Origin: Typha latifolia
Taxonomy: Eukaryota > Streptophyta > Magnoliopsida > Poales > Typhaceae
Assembly: GCA_019914945.1 (NCBI GenBank)
Contig: CM034101.1
Location: forward strand, 3,731,188 to 3,795,187
Direction: 5' to 3'
DNA: 64,000 nucleotides
The notes below the pieces were generated by a model, which was not told the DNA's origin, did not search any database, and was given only the letters and a program-made list of their open reading frames with translations. The translations under genes and the position numbers were made by a program. Positions 37,970 through 50,690 of the stretch are shown here, piece after piece (position 1 is the stretch's first letter; every line of letters starts with the position of its first letter).

Positions 37970-38859
37970 GAGTATCATCAACACAAGAAACCGTAAGCTC
38001 ATCACTTAAAAGGTGACGTTTGGTTGCAAAATAATTTCAAACTAATTTCACTGCATTTTATTTTTTAAAGTTAAATTAAAAAAAAGTTTATATCAGTTTA
38101 GGCTATTTTATTGTTTGGTTATAAAATAACATAGTGATATAATAATTATAGAAGAATAATAAATTTAAAAAATATGAGGGGATGAATAAGGAGAAAAGAG
38201 AGAAGAGAGTAGGAGAGAATGATTAAAATGATATACTGTTGATTGGAGTGATGTTTTTTCATGGCTAAAATATTAATTAGATTTTGTTTGTAAATATAAA
38301 ATATTGGATGAAAGTGAAAAGAAGGATTACAAGCTTAAACATCTAAATATATCAATTAGAGTCTGTGTTATTTGTTTGTATTTTTTTTATCACAAATTAG
38401 GAGAAAAAGAATTGGAAGTTGATTCATTGGAATAACATTTATCGAGATCTTCTTTATTAATCATCCTCGCATCTAGCATTTTAGTGTGACATGGGACATC
38501 ATTTATCAGGTCACGAGTCATCACTTATGGGACATCTGGTCCATAGATGCGGAGAGGATTGACCAAGTCAACAAGCTAGCTTAGTGCATAAATACTGGTT
38601 CGAGAGATTCCCCACTCTCTTTTGCGTAACAGAAAGATCAAATGCTTTCCACCAATTATTCTTTTCTAGCCAACTCCTCCTCCTCCTACAACAAAACTCA
38701 TCACTTTCTAGCCCTAGAAAAGCTCGTATCATTAAGTTCCCTCTCAGAGTTGGAGAAAAAGAAACTCCCAAATGGGCATTCCACTAAAGAGTGGAGTAGC
38801 GTGCAAAACTCTAATTTCCAAAATTTCCAAGGAGTGTCTCCCTCCCAAACTTATTTACC

Positions 38860-38861
<2 letters not shown>

Positions 38862-38908
<47 letters not shown>
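38862..38908. repeat. (GT)n microsatellite
   Basis: About 23 GT units. Confidence 0.95.
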
Positions 38909-38911
<3 letters not shown>

Positions 38912-39247
38912 AAGGAGAAATTTCCATGACTCATGTACTACTAAATATAACTCATCTTTAATTTGCCCACTGTTTATATCCTCATACCACGTTCCTAACA
39001 CAGAGCTTGTTCTCTCTAGTACACGAGATGGCCATATGATAAGACCCCACCATGATGCAATGCTCACATTGCATGGCTTCTCTACCATGTGCATGCATCT
39101 CTAACTCTCTCTGTTTAGTCTTGGATGGTTAAGTCTTAATCCTTCAAAATTAATCATTGGACTCCCCAGGTCTTAACTAACGACTTGTGCTAGCTTATTT
39201 GGATGCTTCTCATGTGACAGTTTCCAAGGGAGGGGATCGAATGCCAT

Positions 39248-39294
<47 letters not shown>
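39248..39294. repeat. (AT)n microsatellite
   Basis: AT run of about 47 bp with one C interruption near its start. Confidence 0.95.
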
Positions 39295-39296
<2 letters not shown>

Positions 39297-40858
39297 CACC
39301 ATGGCCATCCTTGTCATGTTGTTATATGCCATTGACCATTGAAGCCTCCCATGTTGGCATGTTCCAATGGTGGGTTTCGTGAAATAAAAATATAGGATCA
39401 GATGCACTTTTGCAATAAATATAAGAACAAAATGGTGGGTATTGGCAGTTATAGTAGTTTTTTCTGGTGATGTAGGTTGGATGTTAGGGGATTCCAAAGA
39501 TGTATGCTGGATGGGCCACATGATCATGGGGACACATAATGCCAGTGTACTACTAACCATCAATATAGTGGACAGTAGATGACGAGCACCCACATGATTT
39601 GCACCCCTTATTCTCATAGATTATTCCCACTGGTTAAAATTTGCAGTTGAGCATTGATTTAGAGACCACCACATTCAAAAGTGTAGGACTTACTCAAGCA
39701 TATATCTTTGCAATCATATAACTGTGATCATACTCCCCTTATGATTAGATGATTAGAAAGAGAAGCTCCTCATTTGAATAATAGATTGCTCAAATCTACT
39801 CTGAGAGCTATGCATGAGAAACTAATCATGCATGGAGGTTATGACACATGTGCCACCATGTGCATGCATGCAGCTGCAAGTTGCAACACATGGGTGCATG
39901 GTGATCATCACCAACAACTGCTGAGTTTCTTGCATCTCAATCTTGGCTCCATTAGTTTTATTAAAATTATAAGAAGAGGTAGTTATACAGTTGATACATG
40001 TTTCAAAACTGTAAGTAACTAAACTGAATTATTATAGAAATAAAAATAAAGTAGTTGGATTATATTCCTCTGCCAACTGACAGAAGCAACAAAAAGAAGC
40101 CTTCACTGGTTGAGATCCATACATCAATCTTGGTCTCTAATAATTTGCCATTTATTCCAAGTGGGGCCTTAGGTCAAGATCCATGCTTGACCATATATAC
40201 TAGCAGTTAATTAATCATGGCCATGTTATGGCTTTTTATTGTTCTGAGGACCCATATGTATGCCCTAGATCATGACATACCACCCCTATATCGGTGCATA
40301 CCGGAGGTCGGTCCTGGTCGGTCTTCGTAAACCGGCATGGCCCCTTCGACATATATTCAAACTCAAACCGGCTAGGGAAGAAAGATAACATGACAAAATA
40401 CTTAGCATTTCTGTGTGTCTCACCTTAAAGTGATATCTTAGTCCTTTCAATCCACTGTCATTAGTCATTAATAACTTCTAGTACAGGTGTGACCATCAGA
40501 AGACTCCAATTTGGATAGGCAAGAAGATAATGGGGAATATCTATAGTAGCTATATTAATCCAGACATGATAGAGAGACTAACCAAGTGGCTCATGGTCCC
40601 CCAGTTAATCCCGATGGCTAGAAGAAGACTACAAAATTTAAATACATTTAGTTTGGGCAATGAAATCAACTAGTAGTGGTCAGCCATGACACCATACCTA
40701 GTGCTTAAAAATGTTTAACCTAGTCCCACATTTTATAAGTAGCATATGCTCTCTTGCTTGCTACTTATCAATATATCACAAGTGTGTGATAAATAATTAA
40801 GATACGTCTGTTAGCTAATGATTGGAAGTTTAAACCCTTTAATTAAACTTAATACTAC

Positions 40859-40861
<3 letters not shown>

Positions 40862-40902
<41 letters not shown>
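40862..40902. repeat. (CT)n microsatellite
   Basis: About 20 CT units followed by a C run. Confidence 0.95.
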
Positions 40903-40904
<2 letters not shown>

Positions 40905-42238
40905 CCCTCTCACTATCTGTGTGTGCGTGCAGGCCACGCGAGAATAAAGCTCTAATTTATAAAGAGGAACGTGGACGGCTTATGTAATATAATAATGTCA
41001 ATTAGTGGCTCTAATTAGTGATTAATACCAACAGTAATTTGTTATCACCGCCCAAAATCGGTATTGACAAAGTTGCATCATCTCAAGAGACAAAAGTCGC
41101 CACCAATTGAGTTTCACGAATCCAAAATTTGCTAGCCAAATTATAAGCAACAATGGATCAAAGCTGACGCACACATGCGTAATTCATTTAGTTTCTTTCA
41201 CGAAAAAAAATAATTTGTAAGCTCGTTCTTCTGCAATGGTCTCTTCACTTTTAGATCAGAATATTAAAAAGAATTAAAAACTAATCACACCAAACGCGAG
41301 AAGTATTAAAAGAAAAGCATTAAGATTAGAGGCCAATGTGATCAATCCACGTATAGGCTTGCGCCCTCTATGGAATCGAAAGGTGGCAAGCCTTGTCATG
41401 CTTCCTTTAACCCCTAATTTTGATAGCTTAATATTTAATTAACTCGAGGCCACCATTTGGTCAAGCTTAATTACGAAACGGGCCCTTAATTCTGGCGTAA
41501 TTAATTCACCTATTAAGAAGAATTGGACTTCTAAATTCCGCGTTGGAATACTACTTTGGAGCTGACTTGCTTTAGTTCTCTCTCTCTCTCTCTCTCTCTA
41601 TTTTTTTTCCCTTCTTTCTCCAAGACGTGGGCGGTGCTCTAAGTGGTAATCTCTCTGTTAATCACCATACGTTTTGGGGGAGGGGGGGTTTTGTGGGGTA
41701 CGTTGCCCATCGGGGGTGAAAGCTACACCAAATCACGAACAATAAACACGTCCCCAGAATTGATACGGTTGGGATGTCGATGCTGTGATTCACAACTTTA
41801 CTGATCCAGTCAACGCGGAAAGATTACAAGAACTTTCCGATCTTAATCACTGTTACTTTTATGTGATGATTCACGATCGATAAAACTGGACAAAACGCAG
41901 GGAACTATTTGTCGGCGGCACATAGTCCGAAAATTTACCAATTACGACTTAAAATTTAATCAAAATTTTGCAACAAAAAGAAAGAGAACTCTACTGAACT
42001 ATGGGGTTATTATATCAGTATTTGAGTATTTTGATAATATGAGAAGTATAGAGTATGGTGATATTAGGGTGTTAATTGAATATTTATTGTAAAAAAGTCT
42101 ATTATATAGAGAGCCTTTTTTTTGACAAATTTCCCCTGAGAATTTAACTAGGGGTGCTAGAGTTTCTACATCGAGGTAGTAGGTAGGGGGTGAAATGATA
42201 ACTACGTGCGGGCATGTGGAACGTCAATAAGAAATTAG

Positions 42239-42241
<3 letters not shown>

Positions 42242-42294
<53 letters not shown>
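42242..42294. repeat. (GA)n microsatellite in the NCED upstream region
   Basis: About 26 GA units some 410-465 bp upstream of the NCED start codon; a second shorter GA run lies at 42411-42428. GA tracts close to promoters can bind BPC/GAGA-type factors. Confidence 0.9.
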
Positions 42295-42297
<3 letters not shown>

Positions 42298-42489
42298 GAG
42301 TTAGGGAGGGACCATCGGAGGAAGCACAGAAGACACACCTGAGCCCACCATTATTAATTACTCCCAAACAAAAAAAAATTAAAAAGAGAAATTAAAAAAA
42401 GAAAAAGAAGAGAGAGAGAGAGAGAGAGTCTATATTAGCTTAAAGAAGGTATTATTTAGGACCCAATTTACCCTTTCCTTCACAATCCA

Positions 42490-42497
42490 CCACGTGG
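42490..42497. promoter_or_regulatory. CCACGTGG G-box / abscisic-acid response element of NCED
   Basis: Perfect 8-bp palindrome about 58 bp upstream of the TATA box and about 210 bp before the ATG. This is the core bound by ABF/AREB and related bZIP or bHLH factors in stress-responsive promoters. The position favours a real role, but function is inferred. Confidence 0.65.
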
Positions 42498-42554
42498 TCT
42501 TCTCCAATGTCTCAAGGAGAGCCCCGTTCAAACTTCTCCCCCATCCCCAAGCTC

Positions 42555-42562
42555 TATAAATA
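42555..42562 (+). promoter_or_regulatory. TATA box of NCED
   Basis: TATAAATA in a C-rich context, about 144-151 bp before the ATG. This would place the transcript start near 42585-42595 and give a leader of about 110-120 bases. Confidence 0.75.
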
Positions 42563-42705
42563 CCTCCCGAATTCCCAATCCCATCTTCCAAATTCAAAGC
42601 CAAAGCCACTTAAACCCCCCTCCTCCCAAGCAAGAAAAGAAAACTCACTTCCTATTTCCAAATTCCAATCTCTCCCTCGCTCTTGCTCTCCCCCTTGGAT
42701 TTCTA

Positions 42706-44511
42706 ATGGCTTCTACCACTTCCACGGCCGTTAATCCAACGCTACTAAGAAATCGTCAATCAACTCTTCTATACAAACACCAATCCAAATCCGTCAAACT
42801 CCCCAAGAAGCCAATCCATTCCCTCCTCAACCTTCCTACTACACAATCCTCCACTTTATACCCAGCTCCTTCCATCAAACGCAATGAGAAGGCGACCAAC
42901 CCAGAACCCAATTCGTCTAGTCCAGTGCGAGTCGGGGAGGACTCAAGCTTGCAAACCAAATGGAACCCAATCCAGCGCATGGCAGCCGTGTTCTTGGACA
43001 CGGTGGAGGAAGTCATTATATCGAACACCTTGGAGCGCAACCACCCCTTGCCGAAGACCGCCGACCCGGCGGTCCAGATAGCCGGCAATTTCGCTCCCGT
43101 CGGCGAGCAGCCGCCGCGGCATGACCTGCCGACCGTCGGCCGCATCCCGCCGTTCATCAACGGCGTCTACGTCCGGAACGGGGCAAACCCACTCTTCGAG
43201 CCGGTGGCGGGGCACCACTTCTTTGACGGCGACGGGATGGTTCACGCCGTGCACCTCCGCAATGGCGCCGCCTCCTATGCTTGCCGGTTTACCGAGACGG
43301 CGCGGCTCCGGCAGGAACGCGCTATCGGGCGGCCGGTGTTCCCGAAGGCGATCGGCGAGCTCCACGGGCATTCAGGCATCGCACGGCTGATGCTATTCTA
43401 CGCCCGGGGGCTCTTCGGGCTTGTCGATCACTCCAACGGCACCGGCGTGGCCAACGCTGGCCTTGTCTACTTCAATGACCGCCTCCTGGCGATGTCAGAG
43501 GACGACCTCCCTTACCACGTTCGGCTCTCCGACTCCGGCGACCTCGAGACCGTCGAGAGGTACGACTTCCGCGGGCAGCTCAAGTGCTCGATGATCGCGC
43601 ATCCGAAGGTCGATCCGGTGACGAAGGAGCTCTTCGCCCTCAGCTATGACGTCATCCAGAAGCCGTACTTGAAGTACTTTTACGTCTCCCCAGACGGCGC
43701 CAAGTCGCCGGACGTCGAGATCCCCCTCGAGCAGCCGACCATGATGCACGACTTCGCAATCACCGAGAACTACGTCATTGTGCCGGACCAGCAAGTTGTC
43801 TTCAAACTCCAAGAAATGGTCCGCGGCGGCTCGCCGGTTGTCTACGACAAGGAGAAGACCTCCCGATTCGGGATCCTCCCCAAGTACGCCGCCGACGCGT
43901 CGGAGATGCGGTGGGTCGACGTGCCGGATTGCTTCTGCTTCCACCTCTGGAATGCGTGGGAGGAGCCGGCGACGGGAGAGGTCGTGGTAATCGGGTCCTG
44001 CATGACGCCGGCCGACTCGGTCTTCAACGAATGCGACGAGAGCCTCAAGAGCGTCCTCTCGGAGATCCGGCTCAACCCGTCCACCGGCGAGTCCACCCGC
44101 CGCGCCATTCTCGCCCCGGCCGATCAATTGAACCTCGAAGCTGGTATGGTGAACCGCAACAAGCTCGGCCGGAAGACCCGGTACGCCTACCTGGCGATCG
44201 CCGAGCCGTGGCCCAAGGTGTCGGGCTTCGCAAAAGTCGACCTTTTCACCGGGCAAATCCACAAGTTCTCCTACGGCGATAACCGGTACGGCGGCGAGCC
44301 CTACTTCGTCCCGAGGGACCCATCCTCGCCCCGGGAGGACGACGGCTACGTGCTCTCCTTCATGCACGACGAGCAGACATCGGAGTCACAGCTCCTCATC
44401 GTCAACGCCCGCGACATGCAGCTCGAGGCGGCCGTGAAGCTGCCGTCAAGAGTGCCATATGGATTCCACGGCACTTTTATTAGCTCAAAGGACTTGGAGA
44501 CGCAGGCTTAG
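42706..44511 (+). CDS. NCED: 9-cis-epoxycarotenoid dioxygenase, chloroplastic
   Basis: Intronless, 601 residues, the usual length. The enzyme cleaves 9-cis-violaxanthin or 9'-cis-neoxanthin at the 11,12 bond to xanthoxin, the rate-limiting step of abscisic acid synthesis in plastids. The first 80 or so residues are rich in Ser, Thr, Lys and Pro and poor in acidic residues, as in a chloroplast transit peptide. An amphipathic helix ([13 protein letters not shown], 92-104) follows, used by maize VP14-type enzymes for membrane contact. The four iron-binding histidines are present: His299 (MIAHPK), His348 (MMHDF), His413 ([10 protein letters not shown]) and His588 (GFHGTF). Conserved Glu265 and Glu478 sit in the expected second-shell contexts. 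The C-terminus [11 protein letters not shown] is intact. Third codon positions are strongly G/C, so long shadow frames appear on both strands. Upstream are a TATA box and a CCACGTGG element, in keeping with stress or ABA control. Confidence 0.97.
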   Translation: MASTTSTAVNPTLLRNRQSTLLYKHQSKSVKLPKKPIHSLLNLPTTQSSTLYPAPSIKRNEKATNPEPNSSSPVRVGEDSSLQTKWNPIQRMAAVFLDTVEEVIISNTLERNHPLPKTADPAVQIAGNFAPVGEQPPRHDLPTVGRIPPFINGVYVRNGANPLFEPVAGHHFFDGDGMVHAVHLRNGAASYACRFTETARLRQERAIGRPVFPKAIGELHGHSGIARLMLFYARGLFGLVDHSNGTGVANAGLVYFNDRLLAMSEDDLPYHVRLSDSGDLETVERYDFRGQLKCSMIAHPKVDPVTKELFALSYDVIQKPYLKYFYVSPDGAKSPDVEIPLEQPTMMHDFAITENYVIVPDQQVVFKLQEMVRGGSPVVYDKEKTSRFGILPKYAADASEMRWVDVPDCFCFHLWNAWEEPATGEVVVIGSCMTPADSVFNECDESLKSVLSEIRLNPSTGESTRRAILAPADQLNLEAGMVNRNKLGRKTRYAYLAIAEPWPKVSGFAKVDLFTGQIHKFSYGDNRYGGEPYFVPRDPSSPREDDGYVLSFMHDEQTSESQLLIVNARDMQLEAAVKLPSRVPYGFHGTFISSKDLETQA

Positions 44512-45080
44512 CCAGAGAGGGGATCTTCTTGTTAATCTCCAACCTTTTTGGAGAGGGAGGGAGGGAGATTTACCAGAGGGAGCTTAGCCAGAGGTCCCCG
44601 GAGTCCTTCCCCCAAGATTTGGATTTCTTTCTTTTCTTTTCTTGGGTTAATTTTTTTTTAAAAGTTACAGCAGTTACAGTAGGAGGGAGAGCAGGGGAGA
44701 GACCAGCTTGTAGCTTTTCTTTAGGGAGGCTGTAGCCTGTAGGTAGTTAGGTGGGCATGCAGAGCTCAGCTGGTTTCTGTTCTTTTCTTTTCTTTTTCTT
44801 TTCTTTTTCTTTTTTCTTTTCTCTTTCCCTTCCTCAGGATGGAGATAGTGATACTGGTGACCCATCATAGGTTTTAGTGTAATAATTTGCCCCCATCTAT
44901 GTCTCTTGGGGATTAGAAGGGGTTGTTCTGTTTCTCCTGTGTATTCATGTGCAGGGAAGTGCAGGGGACTCACCCTCTGGCTTCTTTTCTTGTGTGAATA
45001 TTTTGTTTCAGTACATAATATATATATATATATTGTCCTTTTATACAATATCTGTCACTCTTTTTCTTGAAATAAAATAA
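44512..45080 (+). other. Probable 3' untranslated region of NCED
   Basis: T-rich sequence after the stop codon with TTTTC repeats around 44780-44825 and AATAAAATAAAAAT near 45071-45084, which could serve as polyadenylation signals. Confidence 0.5.
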
Positions 45081-48000
45081 AAATCTATATCTCAGTAAAT
45101 TAATTGTCTGCAACTGGCTGGACCACTAAACAGGGGGTTAGAAATTATGACTGGTGAGAAAGAAGGTAGCTCAGAAGTGAATGGAATTTGGGAAGGGGCG
45201 GCTATTGCTTCACATGCACTAAAGATGTTGGAATAGAGTAGAGAGAGAGAATGGGTCAGAGAGTCGAAACTTCTTTGAGATGCTCTTCCTCCAGAAGAAG
45301 TAGGAAGGCAAGTGGTAGAGGAGGAGGAGAGAGAGAAGAGATTGAGACATCTCTTACACTAAATGGGAGGGGGAGAGAAGTAGAGTAAAAAGGGTGGGCT
45401 TTGTTTTTAACAACACCCACCTGAAAATTACTTGAAACAACACAACATGGTACTTCACGATTAAAAAAAAACGAAAAATAAAAAAATAAAAGATGCGGCT
45501 AGATATGGAAGTCTCTTTTTGGGCAGTTAGGTAGTATTTGGTAGGTCGAACAGGACACCATGATTGGATCGCTGGGTGCATCGTGATTCATCCGTGATTG
45601 GACCGACTGATTCAAAAATTCAGCTGATCCATTCAATCCAAAGCGATGGGCGAGAAGGAAGAGAGTTTTTTTTTTTTTTTAATTTCCTTTTTAATTTATG
45701 AAAAAATATACGAGTGTATTAATTCACTTCATCCTGGCCAAAATAAATAAACCACTGATATCAGCGAATAAATGACGTACCAACCGAAGAGGAAATGATC
45801 TTTCTAAAACCGTAGTCCATTGTTCTTCCTGAGTTAGCTAGGACGATTGACTTCTTTGAAGTTATAAGAGATAATAAAATCAAAGAAAGAGGAGGAGACG
45901 AATGCAATATCTTTCCACATCAAAATGAGATATGCCAAGACAGCGATCAGAGAGAAAAGCCTTCCCTCACAGCCCAACTGTTAGACAAAGTTAATGTCTC
46001 AATGATGTTGCATTTGGTATCTGTTCAATGTACATGGAGCAGAGATTGTGATATGGAGTAGGAAATAACTGAGCAGAGAGTGTGACGTGGAGAAAGATAT
46101 AGGAAATAACTCTTTTTTGCCTTGGAATTGCAAGTAGAAAGGCTTGACGTTTTTGTTGTTGAGTTGGCGAACGACAAATAAAGCCCGACCTCTACTACTT
46201 TATCAAAAGGTCCTCCTGAACCGTTTCCTCGCACATCTCTCTCTCTCCCCCCCTTCCTCTCAGGTCTCTTCAATCGCACCTCTCTCTCTCTCTCTCTCTC
46301 ATTTCAATGTAGTAAGAAGAAAGTTTAACCATTAGCCGTGATACATCTATATCAATCGCAAATTGTTCAACCATAATTTCTCAATAAAATCTACAAAAAG
46401 AGTAACGAATTTTTGTAATAATAAATTCTAATATACACCTTAAATTATATGCATTAACTATAAAAACACTAATTAGTGATACATAGGTCGCTTTATGAAT
46501 TTATTTCTTGGCTCCTCGAAAACACCACACATTCTTTTCCCACATGGCTGCCTTCCACGCAAATCCACCGACCGCCATTAATTGTTTGTGCCCACCTCGA
46601 CTATTCTATTTTGGGCTACTGTTCACAATATATTTCTAAGTCCACTAATACTCTCCTCCATCTCTAGATTTTTTTTTTAAAAAAAATTTGGAGAGAGAAA
46701 GTATAAATTTAATAATATTGCAATTAAATGAATGCGAAATATATTTTTCCTCTTTAGAATAAGACAAAGATGGTAGTGTAACTATATGGAGAATAAAAGG
46801 GTACACTTTCGAAGCCACTTTGTCCCTACTTATTCACAAGTAGCTATCAGAGCTTGCAAGCTAGCGAAGCTCACATGGCTGCAATTAATACCAAAAGGTA
46901 TTCTTCAAGAACCGCAATAAGGTGTGATAGTGAAACAAGCCATATATCATCTCTATCTTTGTTGAGGAGAAACATGCAATATAATTGAAGCATAGATAGA
47001 TATATTATTCCCTAGCATCTCATCCCATCTTACGTTTCTTTTAATCCTTGTTGTTCATGGCAAGACCATTGATAAATAAAAAATTAAAATTGATGTTTCT
47101 ACGCCGAAAAAGTAGATCTAGCATCAATACTTTTCATCCGCCGCATTAAAAAGTAAATATGTGCAGACAAAAAAAAAATGGAAACGAATCATTCACAAGG
47201 AAAGTAATATTTAAGAAAATGAATATAAATCTAAGGTAACACACTACAGGGAAGAGTTTGAACTTTGAAGACAAGAGGAAAAACTATAACTATCAAAATC
47301 TCCTTTTTGTTGAATGATATCATCAATAGATACCATAGTTCAGTAGATGTCATTTCTTTCGCATACATGCATGCCAGTTCTAACACAAGTTTCTCCCAGA
47401 TCATTGTAATTCAATAAAGTAATTGAGATGATTACCACATGCACATGTAAGAAGCTACTAACACAAGTAAATTAAAAGAAAGATAGAAAGAAAGAGATAG
47501 ATAGATCAAAACAGCTTTCCATTCCTTACAGATATAAAATGAAAACTATGTCACCAAAGGGTGTTACTTAATGTGACGGCTATCCTACGTATGATTACAT
47601 GTTTGAGTCAAGGAAACAACCTCTTCAGCACAAGATTACACAGTGCGTATACTTTATTTTGTCTTTTATCGGAAAAAAAAAAAGAAACTGAAAAGACTAG
47701 AGAAAATATACTGTCACCTTGACGGACTGCAAGCATAAAATAAGAGTGTTTCATGATACACTAAGGCACTATTCTATATATCTATTTAGGATTAGATGCT
47801 GGCTATCACTTTCAGCAGAGAAAGCATCAAGATAAGAATCACTCAATTCAGTATTCCTATGTAATTTACCGTGGGCCATGCTTCACGTGGAAACCACATG
47901 ATCATATGTCCCTGATGTTCAGATAGGGGCAGTAAATTTAGAAGCATCTTGAAAGTTAGATTTAGAGAGTCCACTCCTCCTCAGATATTGGATATAGCTA

Positions 48001-48293
48001 TAGGTTGGATATTCCTCTTCTTCTTCTTCTTCTTCTTATTTTATTACTTGGGTCAAGTGAAGTAAACTAAGAGTAACCCATCCACCATCCACCTCCCAAT
48101 ATTCTAAAGAGAGAGCGCAACTCTCCAGGAAAAATAGCAGCATGGAATTCAATGATGAAAAAGAGAATAAGGGTAAAGTATTTGCCCTTTGGCTCTCTGA
48201 AATCCATAGAGGTGATGACGAACTGAGTGATGTGTTCGGTCTACTTGTATTTATTACAGATTGAGCTCATTTAAAACAACACCACATGTTCAA

Positions 48294-48338
48294 AGGAAAG
48301 GAAAAGAAAAGAAAAGAAAAGAAAAGAAAAGAAAAGGT
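48294..48338. repeat. (AAAAG)n microsatellite
   Basis: About eight AAAAG units. Confidence 0.9.
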
Positions 48339-50024
48339 CACCAACTAAAAATCAACTTCCATGACTCAATTAGCCAATAGTTAACTAACCCCACTTCTTT
48401 CACTTCGGATAAGATTTCTTATAACCTTCGTTCTATTTTTTTCCGTTTAATTACAAGGTTGCTATCACACTTTTCTCTAACTCATGGATGAGAGTGGCCA
48501 ACTCTCAATCCTCCACTACTATTGGGTTTAGTGAAGCTGCTTACCACTAAGGCTCAAGTCCATCCTAGATTAATAAGCAAACTACCACAATAACAATTCC
48601 TACAATCCAAACCGCCCCCATAACTGGGCGGCGTTGACAAAAGAGATAAGTCAATTGATTAACAAACAAATACTAAAGGAATTGGATAAAAGGTAGGTCA
48701 AATGTTAAACGCTAGCATATTTTTGGCTCCACTACCACTCAGTGCAGATGGTATGAGTGGCCACAGCCTTGCATAGCAAGGCTTCTTTACAAAGTGATTT
48801 CACCACTAACACATATCTCATCTGCAATTAAGCCATCATAAGTTCTATGATAAAAGTTATTACACATTACATTAAATGGTGATGTAGTATGCTATCAAAC
48901 ATTCATCTCACCATTATCAATAGGGCTGGGTGGGGCTCAGCCCATAATTTTCAACAGGGGTGGAAAGGAACAACTACTGGTTGGGTGGGATGCACTCATG
49001 CATCTACATGAGCAGCCCATTAGGGACTTCTAATACGTGGTGCATGGTTTGAACTCATTTATACGGCACTTGAGGTAGTTGATCAGACTGATAGAGACAC
49101 AATAGATTGCAAAACTTTGTCCAAATACTATCTAGTAGCCTAAATAAGGGGACTCAAGCCCTGGAAAAAAAAAACTATTTGCTTAAGAAAAAATCACAAA
49201 CCTTAAAACAGTAAAACATCGCATCAATGCCGTTACAAAATCTAGCATCACTTTCTCCCACGCATCAACACGCCACATCCAAGCGGTCATTAAAAATTCC
49301 CTTCGTACAGTCAAAAGAAAAGTTCACCTCTAAAGAAGACCTATCCAGATGCTAAGTTTTTTTCTTTTTTTAATCTGACCAAACCAGCCCTCCTAAAAGT
49401 TTATTTTACTTATAGAGAAAGTTTAAATCTTCTAAAAAAAATTGCAAAGTGAAATGCAAAAGACAAATTTCTATGTAAACCGTTAATACAGTCAATAAAC
49501 TTATATTTGAAAATTATTAAACTAAAAACCAATTTATATATATATATAAAAACTCTCCTTAAAATTTGATAATTTCTTTTAAAATTTTAAAATTTTCATA
49601 TAAGCAGCTAATCGAAATACACTTAGTCTTATCTTTATGTTTCCAAATCAAAATAAATTACATGTGTAAGAAAACTAGGGGAAGTTGAAAAAAAAACTCT
49701 CCAACCTCCCAACATTGGTGGAGTTTTCAGGTCAGAGAGGTGGTGCTAGATTGCAGCTGATAGATAGACCAATCAAAACAAACTCTTTTTTTTTTTTTTG
49801 AGCGACAACACAACAAACCACTCGCTACATCCTTTCACGTGAGAAAAAAAAAATCTTGCAAACTTAGCATGAGTCCACTAAACAAAACTAAAGGGGGGCG
49901 TCGGCAATGATGCCATCAAGCAGACAAAAGCCACCTGAAGGATGAGTAGACCTAGATGCGGTGCACTCAGCAGTTGACGCTACACTTTGTTTCCTTTCAG
50001 CAACAAGACAACTGTTAACATCAC

Positions 50025-50026
<2 letters not shown>

Positions 50027-50062
<36 letters not shown>
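50027..50062. repeat. (CA)n microsatellite
   Basis: About 18 CA units. Confidence 0.95.
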
Positions 50063-50065
<3 letters not shown>

Positions 50066-50629
50066 GCCAAAGAACAAAACAAAAAAAAAAGGAAAAAGGA
50101 AACGAGCATCGCTTCAATTACCAATCATAGTTTTGGCATTTGGACTAGACCCGTTTAAACAAAAGGCCACCTATTAGCTCCTCGTAACCTCATGGGAGTG
50201 CCCCTTAGAGCTCAGGAAGGAGTGTGCTAATATAATATAATATAATTTATATCCCTAGTCTCCTGCACCTCTAGAGTAGAAACTAGAAATAGTTGCATGT
50301 CCTAAAATTCTGCATGCACACCACTATGGTATTGTAGGTTATCCATAACAGAACATGTCCAAAAATAAACAAATAAGTAACATATCTGATTCCCATTCCC
50401 CAGAAACTTGGGCTACTCATGGTATTTGATTAGAACGTCTAAATTCCACGTCATGCCGTTCCTAGTGTCAGTGTTTCCTTGGGAAGAAGCAGAGTCTCGG
50501 GTCACCTGCTTTTAACGTCAGGACGTTGCCCGCACAGTTGAGTGGTGGCACGAGTTAATAACAAAGTGTAACGGTGGTCATCGCCACCTCGTATTTCTCT
50601 TCCCTGCCGGTGTCTCCGGGAGTACAGAT

Positions 50630-50690
50630 ACGTGGCCACCCACGCATTGAGTTAGGCATTCCACTGCCCCAGACATAGACACTACGTGGC
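50630..50690. promoter_or_regulatory. Pair of ACGTGGC motifs in a GC-richer patch
   Basis: ACGTGGC, the core of abscisic-acid response elements, occurs at 50630-50636 and 50684-50690 within a patch (about 50480-50720) richer in G and C than its surroundings. It lies about 6.1 kb downstream of the NCED stop codon. No gene start is visible nearby. Confidence 0.35.

Larger units (their letters stand above)
31356..42441. other. Long intergenic region between the GRF/CCHC gene and NCED
   Basis: About 11 kb without a recognisable gene. It contains site II motifs near the left end, a GC-richer motif cluster at 32550-33029, a GC-rich patch around 35520-35590, a CT-rich segment with a perfect 37-bp tandem duplication at 36233-36306, and many microsatellites. 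The segment at about 36700-36960 ends with ATGAAATTAATGAAATTTTGCC, which resembles the 3' end of plant LINE elements, but no LINE coding sequence was found. Confidence 0.6.

Noticed and set aside
42507..42734. Open frame starting upstream of NCED as a possible regulatory uORF
   Set aside because: Its ATG lies upstream of the TATA box at 42555, so it should not be in the transcript.
43495..44367. 290-residue open frame antisense to NCED
   Set aside because: It is a shadow of the strongly G/C-ending codons of NCED. Its composition is Arg-, Val- and His-rich with no domain I recognise.
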